Assembly: GCA_947259095.1 (NCBI GenBank)
Contig: CAMYLA010000021.1
Span: 82,886-135,897 of the forward strand
Length of the DNA stretch: 53,012 bases
Direction: 5' to 3'
From: an uncultured Acidimicrobiaceae bacterium
GTDB taxonomy: Bacteria > Actinomycetota > Acidimicrobiia > Acidimicrobiales > SZUA-35
A program made the translations under genes and the position numbers. The notes beneath the pieces are model-generated. The model did not search any database. It saw only the letters and a list, made by a program, of their open reading frames with translations, and was not told the origin of the DNA. Shown here in pieces: positions 17,693 to 30,472 of the stretch (its first letter is position 1; each line of letters begins with the position of its first letter).

Positions 17693-18514
17693 ATGACGTT
17701 CGACATCGATCACTTCCGGGTGAAGCCTGGCGACAAGCTCGACCTCGCCGAGTTCGATACCCGGGCCACGCCGTTCTGGGACTCGAAGGACAAGTCCGGG
17801 GCCCTGGTCAGGCTGGCCCAGCTGAACGAGCGGCTGGAATCGTTGCAGGAACTGCTGTGGGCGCAGGGTAGCGAGCGGATCCTGGTGGTGATCCAGGCCA
17901 TGGACGCCGGCGGCAAGGACGGCACCATCCGGCACGTGTTCGAAGGGGTCAACCCCTCCGGGGTCCGGGTCGCCTCGTTCAAGCGGCCCAGCTCGCGGGA
18001 GCTGGCTCACGACTACCTGTGGCGGGCCCATAAGCAGGTCCCGGCGGACGGCGAGCTCACGATCTTCAATCGCAGCCACTACGAGGACGTGTTGGTGGTA
18101 CGGGTCGAGAAGCTGGTCCGGGAGAAGCGGTGGCGGAAACGCTACGACCACATCGTCAACTTCGAGCAGATGCTGGTCGACGAGGGCACCACCATCGTCA
18201 AACTGTTCCTCCACATCTCGAAGGACGAACAGCGGGAACGATTGCAGGCACGGCTCGACGAGCCACACAAACAATGGAAGTTCGAGCCCGGCGATCTCGG
18301 TCCCCGAAAGAAGTGGGACGAGTACCAGGAGGCGTTCGCCGACGCCCTGGGCCGGACCAGCACGAAGTCGGCGCCGTGGTACATCATCCCCTCCGACCGG
18401 AAGTGGTACCGCAACATCGCGGTGTCGGAGATCCTGATCCAGACCATGGAAGGGCTGGAGATGCAGTACCCGGAGGCACCGGAGGGCGTCGCCGACATCG
18501 TGATCCCGGCGTAG
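17693..18514 (+). CDS. ppk2: Polyphosphate kinase 2 family protein
   Basis: PPK2 enzymes transfer phosphate between polyphosphate and nucleotides. The 273-residue product has the Walker A DAGGKDGT (71-78), the lid/Walker B region with FNRSHYEDVLVVRV (about 125-138) and the KKWDEYQEAF segment near residue 205. One domain and about 270 residues fit the single-domain group that acts on mono- or diphosphates. The preferred nucleotide cannot be given. Its stop lies within the first unit of a degenerate direct repeat that separates it from the convergent glpX. The start has TAGGAT 6 nt upstream. Confidence 0.92.
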   Translation: MTFDIDHFRVKPGDKLDLAEFDTRATPFWDSKDKSGALVRLAQLNERLESLQELLWAQGSERILVVIQAMDAGGKDGTIRHVFEGVNPSGVRVASFKRPSSRELAHDYLWRAHKQVPADGELTIFNRSHYEDVLVVRVEKLVREKRWRKRYDHIVNFEQMLVDEGTTIVKLFLHISKDEQRERLQARLDEPHKQWKFEPGDLGPRKKWDEYQEAFADALGRTSTKSAPWYIIPSDRKWYRNIAVSEILIQTMEGLEMQYPEAPEGVADIVIPA

Positions 18515-18593
18515 GGGTCGCAAAGCAGTGATGGCGAGGTAGGGATCGCCGCGACGGTGGGGATGGCGAAGTAGGGATCGCAGCGGCCGTGGG
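18511..18593. repeat. Degenerate direct repeat of about 28-32 bp between ppk2 and glpX
   Basis: Units at 18511-18538, 18539-18570 and 18571-18593 (partial) each start with GTAGGGRTCGC; the first two end with GATGGCGA. The array begins at the stop codon of ppk2 and fills most of the gap to the convergent glpX. No ORF depends on it. Confidence 0.7.
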
Positions 18594-18624
18594 CCGCCAG
18601 CACCGAACCGGTGGCGCGACCGGG

Positions 18625-19511
18625 CTACGGCTTGTGCATGGCCTCGAGCTTGTCCAGCCGGTGGCTGGCCTCGATCAGCCTGGTGGTGCCGGAGCGACCC
18701 CGCATGACCAGCGATTGGGTGGTGATCGCGGTCGGGCCGATTCGAACCCCTCGGAGCAGCTCCCCGGTGGTGATACCGGTGGCGGCAAAGAAGCAGTTGT
18801 CGGTGGCGATGAGATCATCGAGGCCGATGATCTTTTCCGGGTCGTAGCCGGCCGCAATCGCCGCCTCCCGCTCCTCGTCTCGACCCCGGAATCGGGCCAG
18901 GCGGTTGCGATGGCCCCGGCCACATCGCCGTCCTGGATGAGGGTGATCCTCGATCCCATGGAGCGGATGTCGCTGACGATCTCGGCGTGGCGCGGCCGGT
19001 CGAGAATCATCACGTTGAGGTCACGCACGTTCTTGCCCCTGGCCTTTGCCAGTGCGACCAGGTTCTTCTCGATCGGCAACCGGATGTCGACGATGCCGGC
19101 TCCTTGGGGACCGACCGCGATCTTCTCCATGTAGACCGCCGGTCCTGGATCGTACATCGATCCTTTCTCGGCCACTGCGATCACCGCGATGGCCCCCGCT
19201 CGACCGGTGGCGGTGAGGGTGGTGCCGTCGATCGGATCGACGGCGATGTCGGTGTGGGGCGGCTGACCGTTGCCGATCCGCTCCCCGTTGTAGAGCATGG
19301 GGGCTTCGTCCTTCTCACCCTCGCCGATGACAACCGTGCCATCCATCTGGACGCCGTCGAGCACCGACCGCATGGCATCGACGGCGGCCTGGTCGGCGCC
19401 GATCTTGTCGCCGTGGCCAACCCAGCGTGCGGCGGCCATGGCCGCCGCTTCGGTGGTCCTGACCAGTTCCAGGGCCAGGTTTCGTTCCGGGGAAATCCAT
19501 TCCGATGACAT
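18625..19511 (-). pseudogene. glpX: Class II fructose-1,6-bisphosphatase with internal frameshifting deletion
   Basis: The first ~210 residues are a clear Glp[18 protein letters not shown] and [12 protein letters not shown] (metal and substrate sites), [13 protein letters not shown] and the lysine-rich [11 protein letters not shown] region. After [16 protein letters not shown] the original frame turns into low-complexity nonsense and stops at 18675. A different frame from 18879 down to the TAG at 18625 gives the true C-terminus ([17 protein letters not shown] ... [13 protein letters not shown] ... [15 protein letters not shown]). Missing between them is the usual stretch of about 35 residues holding the GxGGTPEGV and RLWPR motifs. 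About 106 bp seem lost near 18880. The start has TACGGT 6 nt upstream. It is either a true inactivation or an assembly error. Confidence 0.8.
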
Positions 19512-19517
19512 ATCGAC

Positions 19518-19523
19518 ACCGTA
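19518..19523 (-). promoter_or_regulatory. -10 hexamer of leaderless glpX promoter
   Basis: TACGGT on the minus strand ends 6 nt before the ATG at 19511. Confidence 0.5.
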
Positions 19524-19630
19524 CTCCCACCACGGCCGACTGGCATTCCGGGACGGGCCGATTCGCCAAGGGAGGATCGACCGGCCGGCACCGGACCGAG
19601 CCAGGCGGCATCCGGCCGGCCCGACGAGCC

Positions 19631-21196
19631 TCAGTTCCCGGCAACCCGCCGATCGTGACCTTCCCAGTGCGGCTCCCGCAATGTCTTCCTGGCCAGTTTG
19701 CCGACCGGTGACTTCGGCAACTCGTCGGTGGTCAGCACCACCGAGGCCGGTCGTTTGTAGGAGCCGAGCCGTTCGGCGCAGAGGGCGATCAGCTCGTCCT
19801 CGGTGACCGTCGCCCCCTCGACGATGGTCACCACCGCCGACGGGCTCTCCCCCCACCGCTCGCTCGGCACACCGAACACCGCGGCCTCCACCACCTGGGG
19901 GTGATCGGTGAGCACGTTCTCCAACTCCGCCGGCCAGATGTTGAATCCCCCGGAGATGATCATGTCGTCCTTGCGGTCCAGGACGTAGAGGTAGCCGTTG
20001 TCGTCCAGTTTGCCGATGTCGCCGGTCAACACCCAACCGTCACGCATCCGCTCCGCGGTGGCCTCGGGGTTCTCCCAGAATCCCGACATCTGGCCGTCAC
20101 AGCGGATGGCGATCTCCCCCTCCTCCCCCAGGGCCAGGGGCCGGCCGGTGTCGGGGTCGACGATCTCCAGGTCCCCGAACGGGAGCGGCCGCCCGGCCGA
20201 CCGCAACGGGTTCGAGCCCTCGACCTCACTGAACCATTCGGTGGGCCCCATCATGGTGATGGGCAACGCCTCGGTCTGACCGTACCCCTGGTAGAGGCAG
20301 GGCCCCAGCACCTCCCGGGCCAGCAGCGCGGTGTCGTCGGCGATGGGCGCTCCGCCGATCTGGATGCATTTCAGGTGGGACCAGTCCCGCTCGGTGGCGG
20401 TCGGATGTCTGACCAGGGCGTTGAGCATGGCCGGCACCAGGAAGCCGTAGGCCACCCGCTCCGACTCCATGATCTCGATGACCTCGTCGGCGTCGAACTT
20501 GGGGATCAGCAGGTTGACCCCGCCCGACAGCCAGATCGGCGTGAACAGGTAGCCGGAGCCGTGGGAGATCGGGCCGGCATGCTGGCAGACATCGCCGAGC
20601 TCGACCGGCGGCAGGTTGTAGAACCAGTCCCGTCCCGCGTCGAGCCAGGTCTTGTGGCTGTAGCCGACCCCCTTCGACCTCCCGGTGGTCCCGCCGGTGT
20701 GGCGGATGATGAACCAGTCATCCTGTTCGACCGGGGGGTCGGGATCGGTGTCGGGGTGGCCGGCGAGCCACTCCTCGTAGTCTGGACCACGGACGATGAC
20801 GTGATCGAGCGAGGGGACCTCGTTCTCGATCCCGGCCACTGCGTCGGCGTGTGACCGGCTGACCACCAGGGCCCGGCAACCGGTGTGGTCAAGCATGTGC
20901 CGGTGGGCATCGCGTCCGTTGCGGGGATACAGCGGCACCCGGACCAGGTTGGCGGCCGCAGTGCCGCAGAAGAAGTCGACCGATTCGAGGGTGTTGTCCT
21001 CCAGTACCCCGATCCGGTCCCCAGGTTCGAGGCCGAGGTCGCCGAAGGCGTTGGCCAGCCGAAGGCCACGACTCCAGGCCTGCCCGTAGCTGAGGCGGCG
21101 GGACGGCCGACCGTCCGCCACCGAGCCGGCCTCCACCACCGCCGGATACTGGGAGTGAAAACTGGCCGATCGTCGCATGAGCGTTCTGACATCCAC
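19631..21196 (-). CDS. AMP-dependent acyl-CoA synthetase/ligase
   Basis: Activates a carboxylic acid to acyl-AMP and then acyl-CoA. The 521-residue enzyme has the phosphate-binding loop [12 protein letters not shown], the adenine-binding YQGYGQTE motif, the hinge [18 protein letters not shown] and the C-terminal catalytic lysine in [11 protein letters not shown]. Length is usual. Chain length or aromatic specificity cannot be assigned, but fatty-acid or benzoate-like acids are typical of this branch. The GTG at 21196 is chosen because TAGATT lies 7 nt upstream and no ribosome binding site is present; an ATG six codons later is the alternative. Confidence 0.88.
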   Translation of the reverse strand: MDVRTLMRRSASFHSQYPAVVEAGSVADGRPSRRLSYGQAWSRGLRLANAFGDLGLEPGDRIGVLEDNTLESVDFFCGTAAANLVRVPLYPRNGRDAHRHMLDHTGCRALVVSRSHADAVAGIENEVPSLDHVIVRGPDYEEWLAGHPDTDPDPPVEQDDWFIIRHTGGTTGRSKGVGYSHKTWLDAGRDWFYNLPPVELGDVCQHAGPISHGSGYLFTPIWLSGGVNLLIPKFDADEVIEIMESERVAYGFLVPAMLNALVRHPTATERDWSHLKCIQIGGAPIADDTALLAREVLGPCLYQGYGQTEALPITMMGPTEWFSEVEGSNPLRSAGRPLPFGDLEIVDPDTGRPLALGEEGEIAIRCDGQMSGFWENPEATAERMRDGWVLTGDIGKLDDNGYLYVLDRKDDMIISGGFNIWPAELENVLTDHPQVVEAAVFGVPSERWGESPSAVVTIVEGATVTEDELIALCAERLGSYKRPASVVLTTDELPKSPVGKLARKTLREPHWEGHDRRVAGN

Positions 21197-21203
21197 CGCG
21201 GTC

Positions 21204-21209
21204 AATCTA
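21204..21209 (-). promoter_or_regulatory. -10 hexamer of leaderless acyl-CoA synthetase promoter
   Basis: TAGATT on the minus strand ends 7 nt before the GTG at 21196. A possible TTGCAG -35 element lies about 19 bp further upstream. Confidence 0.5.
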
Positions 21210-21286
21210 GTGCGACAACCACGCCCACCTGCAAGGCCCGACCGGCGGCTGCCGGACCAACGATGCAAAGCCCGCTGCGCCGGCAT

Positions 21287-21292
21287 TAGCCT
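21287..21292 (+). promoter_or_regulatory. -10 hexamer of leaderless promoter for the gene at 21299
   Basis: TAGCCT ends 6 nt before the GTG at 21299. Confidence 0.5.
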
Positions 21293-21298
21293 TGGACC

Positions 21299-22408
21299 GT
21301 GCGATCAGCGGCCAGATTCCTCGCCATGTTGGGAACCGGTGTTCTCATCATGATGGTCTACATCTGGTCCGGGGAATCGGTTGCGGCGCTGATCATGGCC
21401 ATCGTCACCCTGTTCGCGGTGGTGGCGATCATCGAGTGGAAACCGTGGGCCGTCGGCGACGAGGACGACACCGTCGGCGACGGCGACGGCGACCACACCG
21501 TGGCGGAGCGATCGAGTGGCCGCGGCAGGGCCCCCGGCGCCGGCACCGGGGCGTCTTCGCCGGCCGACCATGCCCGACGTGAAGGCGATGCCGACGCCGA
21601 GCCGGTCTGGCGGGGTGTCGTCGACATCGCCAGCGACCACCGGGGCATCACCGGGGTGGCGCTGGGGCTGCGGGAATCGCAGCGGTGGTCGTGGTCGCAG
21701 ATCGTTGACATCCACCAGGCCTGGTTCCCTCCGTCGGATCACCGGCTCCACGACCCCACCGATGACCGGTCCGACGCCGATGGTGTCGAGGCTTCCGAGG
21801 ACCGCATCGGCCTGTGCCTTTCGCTCCCCAGGTCGCGCAACCCCGAGCAACCGGCCGAGGTGGGGGTCACGTTCGGTCCCCACCAGGATCCCGGCACCGT
21901 GGTCCACGAACTCCGGTCGGCGTGGCGGCGGTCAAAGGTGGCCCGGTCCCGGTTCCACGATCTCACCCTGGAGGAGCGGACCAGGCAGATGGCCCAGCAC
22001 TTCGGGGCCGATGTCATCGATCTCCGGGCGCCGGCCTCTTCGGCCGAGCTGCTCTACCAGGAGGTCCGTCGATCGTTGCTGTCGGGAGGGCGGCTGTGCC
22101 GGCTGACTCCCGACGCCACCCTCGACGATGTCCTGGACCGCTTCGACGCCCTGCTCGAAGCCAACGCAGCCGAGCCGTTGACCAGGGCCGAAGCCGAGGC
22201 GTTGACAGCTGCCGACGGGCCGGATCGCCTGGCCTGCCTCCACTGGACGCTGGATTCGCTGGCCGAGCAACGGGGATTCCGGCTGGCCTACCTCGACCAG
22301 GGCGGCGACGATCACCTGCTGGGGCTGGTTCCGGCCCATGCGGCCGACGACTGGGACGGCCAGACCGTTGGCGGCTCGGCCAGGGTCGTCCTGGATCTGC
22401 CCCGCTGA
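21299..22408 (+). CDS. Membrane-anchored protein of unknown function
   Basis: The 369-residue protein begins with two hydrophobic helices (about residues 8-25 and 29-46), followed by an acidic, Gly-rich linker of about 50 residues and a large soluble domain of about 270 residues. I do not recognise the soluble part; it contains a segment of the kind RSAWRRSKVARSRFHDLTLE and a helical C-terminal half. The start is GTG at 21299, supported by TAGCCT at 6 nt. It is divergent from the acyl-CoA synthetase (about 100 bp apart) and convergent with ridA. Confidence 0.7.
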   Translation: MRSAARFLAMLGTGVLIMMVYIWSGESVAALIMAIVTLFAVVAIIEWKPWAVGDEDDTVGDGDGDHTVAERSSGRGRAPGAGTGASSPADHARREGDADAEPVWRGVVDIASDHRGITGVALGLRESQRWSWSQIVDIHQAWFPPSDHRLHDPTDDRSDADGVEASEDRIGLCLSLPRSRNPEQPAEVGVTFGPHQDPGTVVHELRSAWRRSKVARSRFHDLTLEERTRQMAQHFGADVIDLRAPASSAELLYQEVRRSLLSGGRLCRLTPDATLDDVLDRFDALLEANAAEPLTRAEAEALTAADGPDRLACLHWTLDSLAEQRGFRLAYLDQGGDDHLLGLVPAHAADDWDGQTVGGSARVVLDLPR

Positions 22409-22431
22409 ACCGGACCGGTCGCTCCTGGCGA

Positions 22432-22821
22432 TCACCCAGCCGGGGAACCCATCGCCGCCACCAGCTCGATCTCCACCGCGGCCCCCAGTGGCAGGGCGGC
22501 GACGCCGACGGTCGTCCTGGCCGGGAACGGCTCCTCGAAGAACTCGGCGTATGCCAGGTTCATGGCCGCGAAGTCGTCCATGTTGGTGAGGTACACGTTG
22601 ACCTTGACGACGTCATCGGGGCCGAGCCCCGCCGCCGCCAGCACGACGAACAGGTTCCGGAAGCACTGCCGGGTCTGGTGTTCGACCCCGCCGGTCGCCA
22701 GGTCGCCGGTGGCAGGATCGACGGGGGTCTGGCCGGAGCAGTACAGCAGTCCGGCGCCGACAACCGCTGCGCTGTATGGTCCGAGGGCCACCCCATCGGG
22801 TGGGTTCACCGGGGTTCTCAT
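22432..22821 (-). CDS. RidA family protein (reactive enamine/imine deaminase)
   Basis: RidA proteins hydrolyse reactive 2-aminoacrylate and related imines. The 129-residue product has the family marks LYCSGQTPVDP, TRQCFRNL, the catalytic Arg102 in PARTTVGV and Glu117 in AVEIELVA. The usual trimeric single-domain length fits. It starts 49 bp after the atpC stop on the same strand and lacks an own promoter-like hexamer, so read-through from the ATP synthase operon is possible. Members with these residues are usually active, but paralogues with other roles are common. Confidence 0.88.
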   Translation of the reverse strand: MRTPVNPPDGVALGPYSAAVVGAGLLYCSGQTPVDPATGDLATGGVEHQTRQCFRNLFVVLAAAGLGPDDVVKVNVYLTNMDDFAAMNLAYAEFFEEPFPARTTVGVAALPLGAAVEIELVAAMGSPAG

Positions 22822-22870
22822 TCTGGGGCCTCAGTGGTCGACCGGGCCGGCGGCCGGCGGTTCGGCACCG

Positions 22871-23290
22871 TCAGTGGGCAACACCGTCTCCCTGCACCGA
22901 CTGTCCGGCCGCAGCGAGGCGGATCTCGGCCCACTGCCGGTCCGCTCGGGCGTATGGGTCTTCGGGGTTGGCCTGTTCGGTGGCGGACGCCTCGGTGAGG
23001 TCGGCCCGGGCTGCGGCGACATCGACCGACCCGGCCGCGACCGCAGCATCGGACAGCACCGTGACCTCGGTCCCGGTGACCGACACGAAACCGCCCCGGA
23101 CGGCGAAACTCTTGACGTCGCCCCCCGTCTCGAACACCCTGACCTCGCAGGTCAGCAGCGAGCCGATGAACGGCTCGTGGCCGGTCAGGAAGGCGATGTC
23201 GCCACCGCCGCGGGTACGGGCGATGACCTGGTCTGCCTCGCCGGAGTACAGGGTGTCCTCCGGCGATACGAACTCGACCCGCATCGTCAT
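22871..23290 (-). CDS. atpC: ATP synthase F1 subunit epsilon
   Basis: Epsilon sits on the rotor stalk with gamma and regulates ATP hydrolysis. The 139-residue product starts MRVEFVSPEDTLYSGEADQV, typical of the N-terminal beta sandwich, with the GGDIAFLTGHEPFIG motif; the C-terminal helical region is present. ATG 23290 is preferred over the earlier in-frame start within the atpD end; ATG 23284 is an alternative. Last ATP synthase gene of the operon, 22 bp after atpD. Confidence 0.92.
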   Translation of the reverse strand: MTMRVEFVSPEDTLYSGEADQVIARTRGGGDIAFLTGHEPFIGSLLTCEVRVFETGGDVKSFAVRGGFVSVTGTEVTVLSDAAVAAGSVDVAAARADLTEASATEQANPEDPYARADRQWAEIRLAAAGQSVQGDGVAH

Positions 23291-23312
23291 GTGTTGCCCT
23301 TCCGGTTGGCGA

Positions 23313-25743
<2,431 letters not shown>

Positions 25744-25839
25744 TGGGCTCTTCCTCGATCGCTTGGGTCATCTCACACGTACTTCCATCGGCCGACGTTT
25801 CGGTCGTGGACCGAAACTCGAGATGAACGACGACGCCGT

Positions 25840-27459
25840 TCATGCCTCTGCCCGGCGGATGTCGTCCTCGGGAAGCGTCCGGGGATCGTCGACGATCTGA
25901 TGGGAGGCATCGCCCTGGGCTTCGGCGTCCGGCTCGCCGCCCGGGCCCTCGGAGCCTGTGAACTGGTCCGCGAAGGCGGCGATCGCCGCCTCAAGGGCCT
26001 CCTCGTCCGGCACAACCCCGTCGGCGCGGATGGTGGCGAGCACATCGCCGTGGCGAGCGTGGAACCACTCCAGCAGCTCGGACTCGAACCGAGCCACATC
26101 GGCCACCGCCACCCGGTCGAGATAGCCGCGGGTACCGGCATACAGCACGATGACCTGCTCCTCGACCGGCACCGGGGCGTTGATGCCCTGCTTCAACAGC
26201 TCGGTGAGGCGGTAGCCCCGATCGAGCTGGGCTTGCGACACCGGGTCCAGGTCGGAGCCGAAAGCGGCGAACGCCGCGAGGTCGCGGAACTGCTGCAGAT
26301 CGGACTTCATGGTGCCGACGGCGTTCTTCATGGCCTTGATCTGGGCCGCCGAACCGACCCGGGAGACCGAGATACCGACGTCCACCGCCGGCCGGATACC
26401 GGACTTGAACATGTCGTCCTGGAGGAAGATCTGGCCGTCGGTGATCGAGATGACGTTGGTCGGGATGTAGGCGGAGACGTCTCCGGCCTTGGTCTCGATG
26501 ATCGGCAGGGCGGTCAGCGAGCCTGCACCGAGCGCGTCGGAGAGCTTGGCCGCCCGCTCCAGGAGCCGGCTGTGGAGGTAGAACACGTCGCCGGGATAGG
26601 CTTCGCGGCCGGGCGGGCGGCGCAGCAGCAACGACACCTGACGGTAGGCCTCGGCCTGCTTGGAGAGGTCGTCGTAGATGACGAGGGCGTGCTCACCGTT
26701 TTCCATCCAGTGCTGACCCATGGCGCAGCCGGCATAGGGGGCGAGGAACTTGAACGGGGCGGGGTCCGACGCCGGGGCGACAACCGCCACGGTGTAGTCC
26801 ATGGCCCCGTATTCATCGAGCAGGGCCACGGTCTGGGCGACGGTCGAGCCCTTCTGGCCGATCGCCACGTAGATGCATTTTACGCCAAGGCCCTTCTGGG
26901 CCAGGATCGTGTCGATGGCGACGGTGGTCTTTCCGGTCTTGCGGTCGCCGATGATCAGCTCCCGCTGGCCACGGCCGATGGGGATCAGCGAATCGACGGC
27001 CTTGATCCCGGTCTGGACCGGCTCGTGCACCGGCTGACGGCCGATGATGCCGGGGGCCTGGATCTCCATCCGGCGATCCTCGGTGCCGGTCAGTGGGCCC
27101 TTGCCGTCGATCGGTTGGCCCAGCATGTTGACCACCCGACCGATGACGCCGTCGCCGACCGGGACCGACAGGATCTCACCAGTGGCCTCGACCGCTTGGC
27201 CTTCCTCGATGTGGTCGACGCTGCCAAGCACAACCGCGCCGATCGTGTCCTCGTCGAGGTTCAGGGCCAAGCCGATGGTGCCGTCCTCGAAGCGCAGCAT
27301 CTCGTTGACCGCGGCATTGGGCAGGCCGCTGACGCGGGCGATCCCATCGCCGACCTCGGACACCCGGCCGACGGTGCTACTGCGAACATCGGTCTGCAGA
27401 CTGTCGAGGTTCTTCTGCAGTGCGCTGGTGATCTCGCTTGGATCGAATGACAGTGCCAT
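25840..27459 (-). CDS. atpA: ATP synthase F1 subunit alpha
   Basis: Non-catalytic nucleotide-binding subunit of the F1 hexamer. The 539-residue product has the P-loop GDRKTGKTT, the arginine finger region [11 protein letters not shown], and the [20 protein letters not shown] segment. The N-terminal helix that binds delta is present ([16 protein letters not shown]). The C-terminus has an acidic, Gly/Asp-rich extension of about 30 residues beyond the conserved end, as in several actinobacteria. ATG 27459. Confidence 0.97.
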   Translation of the reverse strand: MALSFDPSEITSALQKNLDSLQTDVRSSTVGRVSEVGDGIARVSGLPNAAVNEMLRFEDGTIGLALNLDEDTIGAVVLGSVDHIEEGQAVEATGEILSVPVGDGVIGRVVNMLGQPIDGKGPLTGTEDRRMEIQAPGIIGRQPVHEPVQTGIKAVDSLIPIGRGQRELIIGDRKTGKTTVAIDTILAQKGLGVKCIYVAIGQKGSTVAQTVALLDEYGAMDYTVAVVAPASDPAPFKFLAPYAGCAMGQHWMENGEHALVIYDDLSKQAEAYRQVSLLLRRPPGREAYPGDVFYLHSRLLERAAKLSDALGAGSLTALPIIETKAGDVSAYIPTNVISITDGQIFLQDDMFKSGIRPAVDVGISVSRVGSAAQIKAMKNAVGTMKSDLQQFRDLAAFAAFGSDLDPVSQAQLDRGYRLTELLKQGINAPVPVEEQVIVLYAGTRGYLDRVAVADVARFESELLEWFHARHGDVLATIRADGVVPDEEALEAAIAAFADQFTGSEGPGGEPDAEAQGDASHQIVDDPRTLPEDDIRRAEA

Positions 27460-27502
27460 ATGTGAGGATTCTCTCTTCTCAGGTACGGGTCGTTCTCTGG
27501 CC

Positions 27503-28030
27503 CTAGAGGGCGTCGTGCATCTGGTTCAGTTTGGTCCGCAGGGACCCGTCGATCACGGTGTCGCCGATGGTGGTCACCGCGCCGCCGATCACCTCGGGGT
27601 CGACGATGTTCTCCAGCTCGATGGGCCGACCGACGCTGGCGCTCAGAGCCTGACCCAGGCGGACCTTCTGCTCCTCGGTGAGCGCCACCGCACTGCGGAC
27701 GACCGCCACACCGCTGCCACTGGCTGCGGCCGCCGCACTGGCGAATGCCGAGACGATCTCGCCGAGCTCACCACCTCGACCGGCGGTCACGATCATGCCG
27801 ACCAGCGCCCGTACGACGTCGCTGGCCTTGCCGCCGAGGACGTCGTCAACGATCTGGCCCCTGGTTGCGGCCGGCAACAGGTTGTTGGCAAGCGTGGACC
27901 GCAGTTGCTCGTTGGCCTCGACCGCTCTGGCCACGTCGCCCAGCTGGGACCGTGTCGATTCGAGGCTGCCCTCGGCCCTGGCCACTGCGAGCAGTGCCTG
28001 GGCGTACCCTTCGATTCGGTCTGCGGTCAT
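27503..28030 (-). CDS. atpH: ATP synthase F1 subunit delta (unfused)
   Basis: Delta joins the peripheral stalk to alpha. The 175-residue protein shows the N-terminal helical bundle starting [17 protein letters not shown] and the C-terminal strand region with [23 protein letters not shown]. Its ATG overlaps the stop of the b-subunit gene by 4 nt (ATGA). The protein is the classic short form, unlike the b-delta fusion of mycobacteria. Confidence 0.93.
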   Translation of the reverse strand: MTADRIEGYAQALLAVARAEGSLESTRSQLGDVARAVEANEQLRSTLANNLLPAATRGQIVDDVLGGKASDVVRALVGMIVTAGRGGELGEIVSAFASAAAAASGSGVAVVRSAVALTEEQKVRLGQALSASVGRPIELENIVDPEVIGGAVTTIGDTVIDGSLRTKLNQMHDAL

Positions 28031-28560
28031 GACATCTGGCTCACTTCGTTGATGTAGCTCTCGATCAGGTCGCTCTGGGAGGCCCCGTCGAGCCCGTCGA
28101 GCACGACGGCCTCTGCGGTCTCTCTGGTCATCCTGGAGACCTCGGCAGAGAGATCGGCCTGGGCCTGGCGCTTGCGGTTGGCGACGTCATTGCGACCCCG
28201 CTCCCGGACCGCCTCCGCTTCGGATTCGGCCCGGACCAGGAGGTCCTCCTTCAGCTTGATGGCGGTGGCCAGGGCTTCGCTGCGGATCTTGGCCTCCTCA
28301 TCGCCGACATCGGGCAGCTCGGCCGAGCTGGCGGTGAGCGCCGCTTCGGCCTCGGCCCGCTGTGATTTCGCTTCGTCCAGTTCCGCTTCGATGCGGCCGG
28401 TACGTTCCCGCATGGACTTGGTGATCAGTGGGCCGGCTTTCCAGATGATCAAACCGGCAACGATGAAAAAGGCGATGCTGCCCCAGATGACCTCGTTGGT
28501 GTCGCCGGCGAGGTGGACACCGTTTGGTTCTTCGGCGGCGAACAGATGGAGAACACTCAT
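28027..28560 (-). CDS. atpF: ATP synthase Fo subunit b
   Basis: Peripheral stalk subunit. The 177-residue protein has one N-terminal membrane helix at about residues 24-42 and a long charged coiled coil. Typical features are the RTGRIEAELDEAKSQRAEAE stretch and a C-terminal segment contacting delta. It overlaps atpH by 4 nt. A second, similar gene lies directly upstream at 28572-29111, so this stalk is likely a b/b' heterodimer. Which of the two should be called b and which b' is my choice by order. Confidence 0.9.
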   Translation of the reverse strand: MSVLHLFAAEEPNGVHLAGDTNEVIWGSIAFFIVAGLIIWKAGPLITKSMRERTGRIEAELDEAKSQRAEAEAALTASSAELPDVGDEEAKIRSEALATAIKLKEDLLVRAESEAEAVRERGRNDVANRKRQAQADLSAEVSRMTRETAEAVVLDGLDGASQSDLIESYINEVSQMS

Positions 28561-28571
28561 ATCTCAGATCC

Positions 28572-29111
28572 TCAGTTGGGGCTGTCGAGCAGTCGATCGA
28601 CGACCGGCCTGGCGGCGTCGAGGTTGATCCGGCCGTTCATGACCTTGGAGGCGGCACCGACGGCAAGATCGGCCACCTGGGGTCGCAGTGCGACCATGGC
28701 CTCTTCCCGCTCCCGAGCGATCTCGGTCTCGGCGATCTCTTTCATGGCGCTGACTTCGCGTTCGGCCCTTGCCACCAGCCGTTGACGTTCGCCGTCGGCT
28801 TCGGTCCTGGCTTCCTCGATGATGGCTGCGGCCTCGGCCCGGACGTCCACCAGCTGGTCGTCCAGCTCCGACGACGCCGACACCGCCTTGGCCCGGGCTG
28901 CATCGGCGGCATCGCGGTCGGCCTGGATGGTGGCCGCCCGGTCGTTCATCGCCCGTTGCACCGGAGGCAAGAGCACATATCGAAGCAGGAAGTAGAGGGC
29001 GGCGAAGGCAATCGCACCCCAGAAAAGCTCGTTTATCGTTGGCAGGATCGGGTTGGACGCGGCCTCGGCCTCGCCTTCCGCTTCTTCGGCTGCCAGTAGC
29101 AGGTAGAGCAT
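28572..29111 (-). CDS. ATP synthase Fo subunit b' (second b-type subunit)
   Basis: The 179-residue protein has an acidic N-terminus, one membrane helix at about residues 29-48, a long coiled coil and a C-terminal SKVMNGRINLDAARPVVDRL segment typical of b subunits. It lies 11 bp before the second b gene and 85 bp after atpE. A stalk of two different b subunits is known from phototrophs and some other groups. Both copies are full-length with intact frames, so this looks functional and not like a decaying duplicate. Confidence 0.88.
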   Translation of the reverse strand: MLYLLLAAEEAEGEAEAASNPILPTINELFWGAIAFAALYFLLRYVLLPPVQRAMNDRAATIQADRDAADAARAKAVSASSELDDQLVDVRAEAAAIIEEARTEADGERQRLVARAEREVSAMKEIAETEIAREREEAMVALRPQVADLAVGAASKVMNGRINLDAARPVVDRLLDSPN

Positions 29112-29196
29112 TGTGGTCCCCTAGTGTCTTGCGTCGCTCGCCGGCGGTTGTCCTCCGACGCAGTCTGACAGATCGCTCGCCATCGGTCCCAAGGAC

Positions 29197-29669
<473 letters not shown>

Positions 29670-29716
29670 ACTGGGGTGTCGAACGATGCACCGTCGCCTG
29701 GCCGGCGACGGCGGAA

Positions 29717-30472
29717 CTAGTGGGCGGGGTGCAGGGAGGTGTCGATGTAGACCGCGGTGAGCAGTGCGAACACGAACGCCTGGAGGAAGGAGACGAACAT
29801 CTCGAAGGCGGTCAGGACGACCAGCATCCCGAAGCTGAACGGCAGGATGAGGATCAGCCCCGAGAGCTGCCACAGCGTGATGCACAGCACCCCGAAGGTG
29901 ACCAGCAGGATGTGGCCGGCCAGCAGGTTGGCGAAGAGACGGACTGCCAGGCCGAAGGGCCGGAGGATGAAGACCGAGAGGAACTCGATGAGCCCCACCA
30001 GCGGTTTGAGGGCCACCGGTACCCCGGGTGGCCACACGATGTCCTTGAGGTAGCTGAGACCGTGGTGTTTGAAGCCGATGAACACGAAGGTGCAGAGCAC
30101 GATGACCGCCAGCAACGCCGGGTTCGCCATCCTGGCGTTTGCCGGCATCTGGAAGGTGGGGATGACCTCGAAGATGTTGCCGAAGAAGATGAAAAGGAAG
30201 ATGCTCAGCAGGAACGGCAGGTACCGCAGGCCTTCGGGGCCGATGGCCGGAAGGATGACCTGGTTCTCGACGAACTCGACCGAACTCTCGACGACGTTCT
30301 GCAAACCCCGGGGGACGAGGTCCCTCTTGGCGAAGAAGAACATGGCGGCGGGAATCAGCATGGCCAAAACGCTGATGAGGGCGATCTTGTTGAACCCGTA
30401 GAACGTGTCGTCGCCGAAGTAGTTCGGCCATTCGATGAGGTTTTCGATTGGGGGATACTCGAGTCCGAACAC
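29717..30472 (-). CDS. atpB: ATP synthase Fo subunit a
   Basis: Subunit a forms the two proton half-channels against the c ring. The 251-residue protein has five to six hydrophobic helices and the essential arginine in the RLFANLLAGH motif. The C-terminal helix carries the FVFALLTAVYI segment. The start is GTG at 30472, with GGAG 8 nt upstream. Slightly short N-terminus, length normal. A 229-bp spacer full of repeats separates it from atpE. Confidence 0.95.
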   Translation of the reverse strand: MFGLEYPPIENLIEWPNYFGDDTFYGFNKIALISVLAMLIPAAMFFFAKRDLVPRGLQNVVESSVEFVENQVILPAIGPEGLRYLPFLLSIFLFIFFGNIFEVIPTFQMPANARMANPALLAVIVLCTFVFIGFKHHGLSYLKDIVWPPGVPVALKPLVGLIEFLSVFILRPFGLAVRLFANLLAGHILLVTFGVLCITLWQLSGLILILPFSFGMLVVLTAFEMFVSFLQAFVFALLTAVYIDTSLHPAH

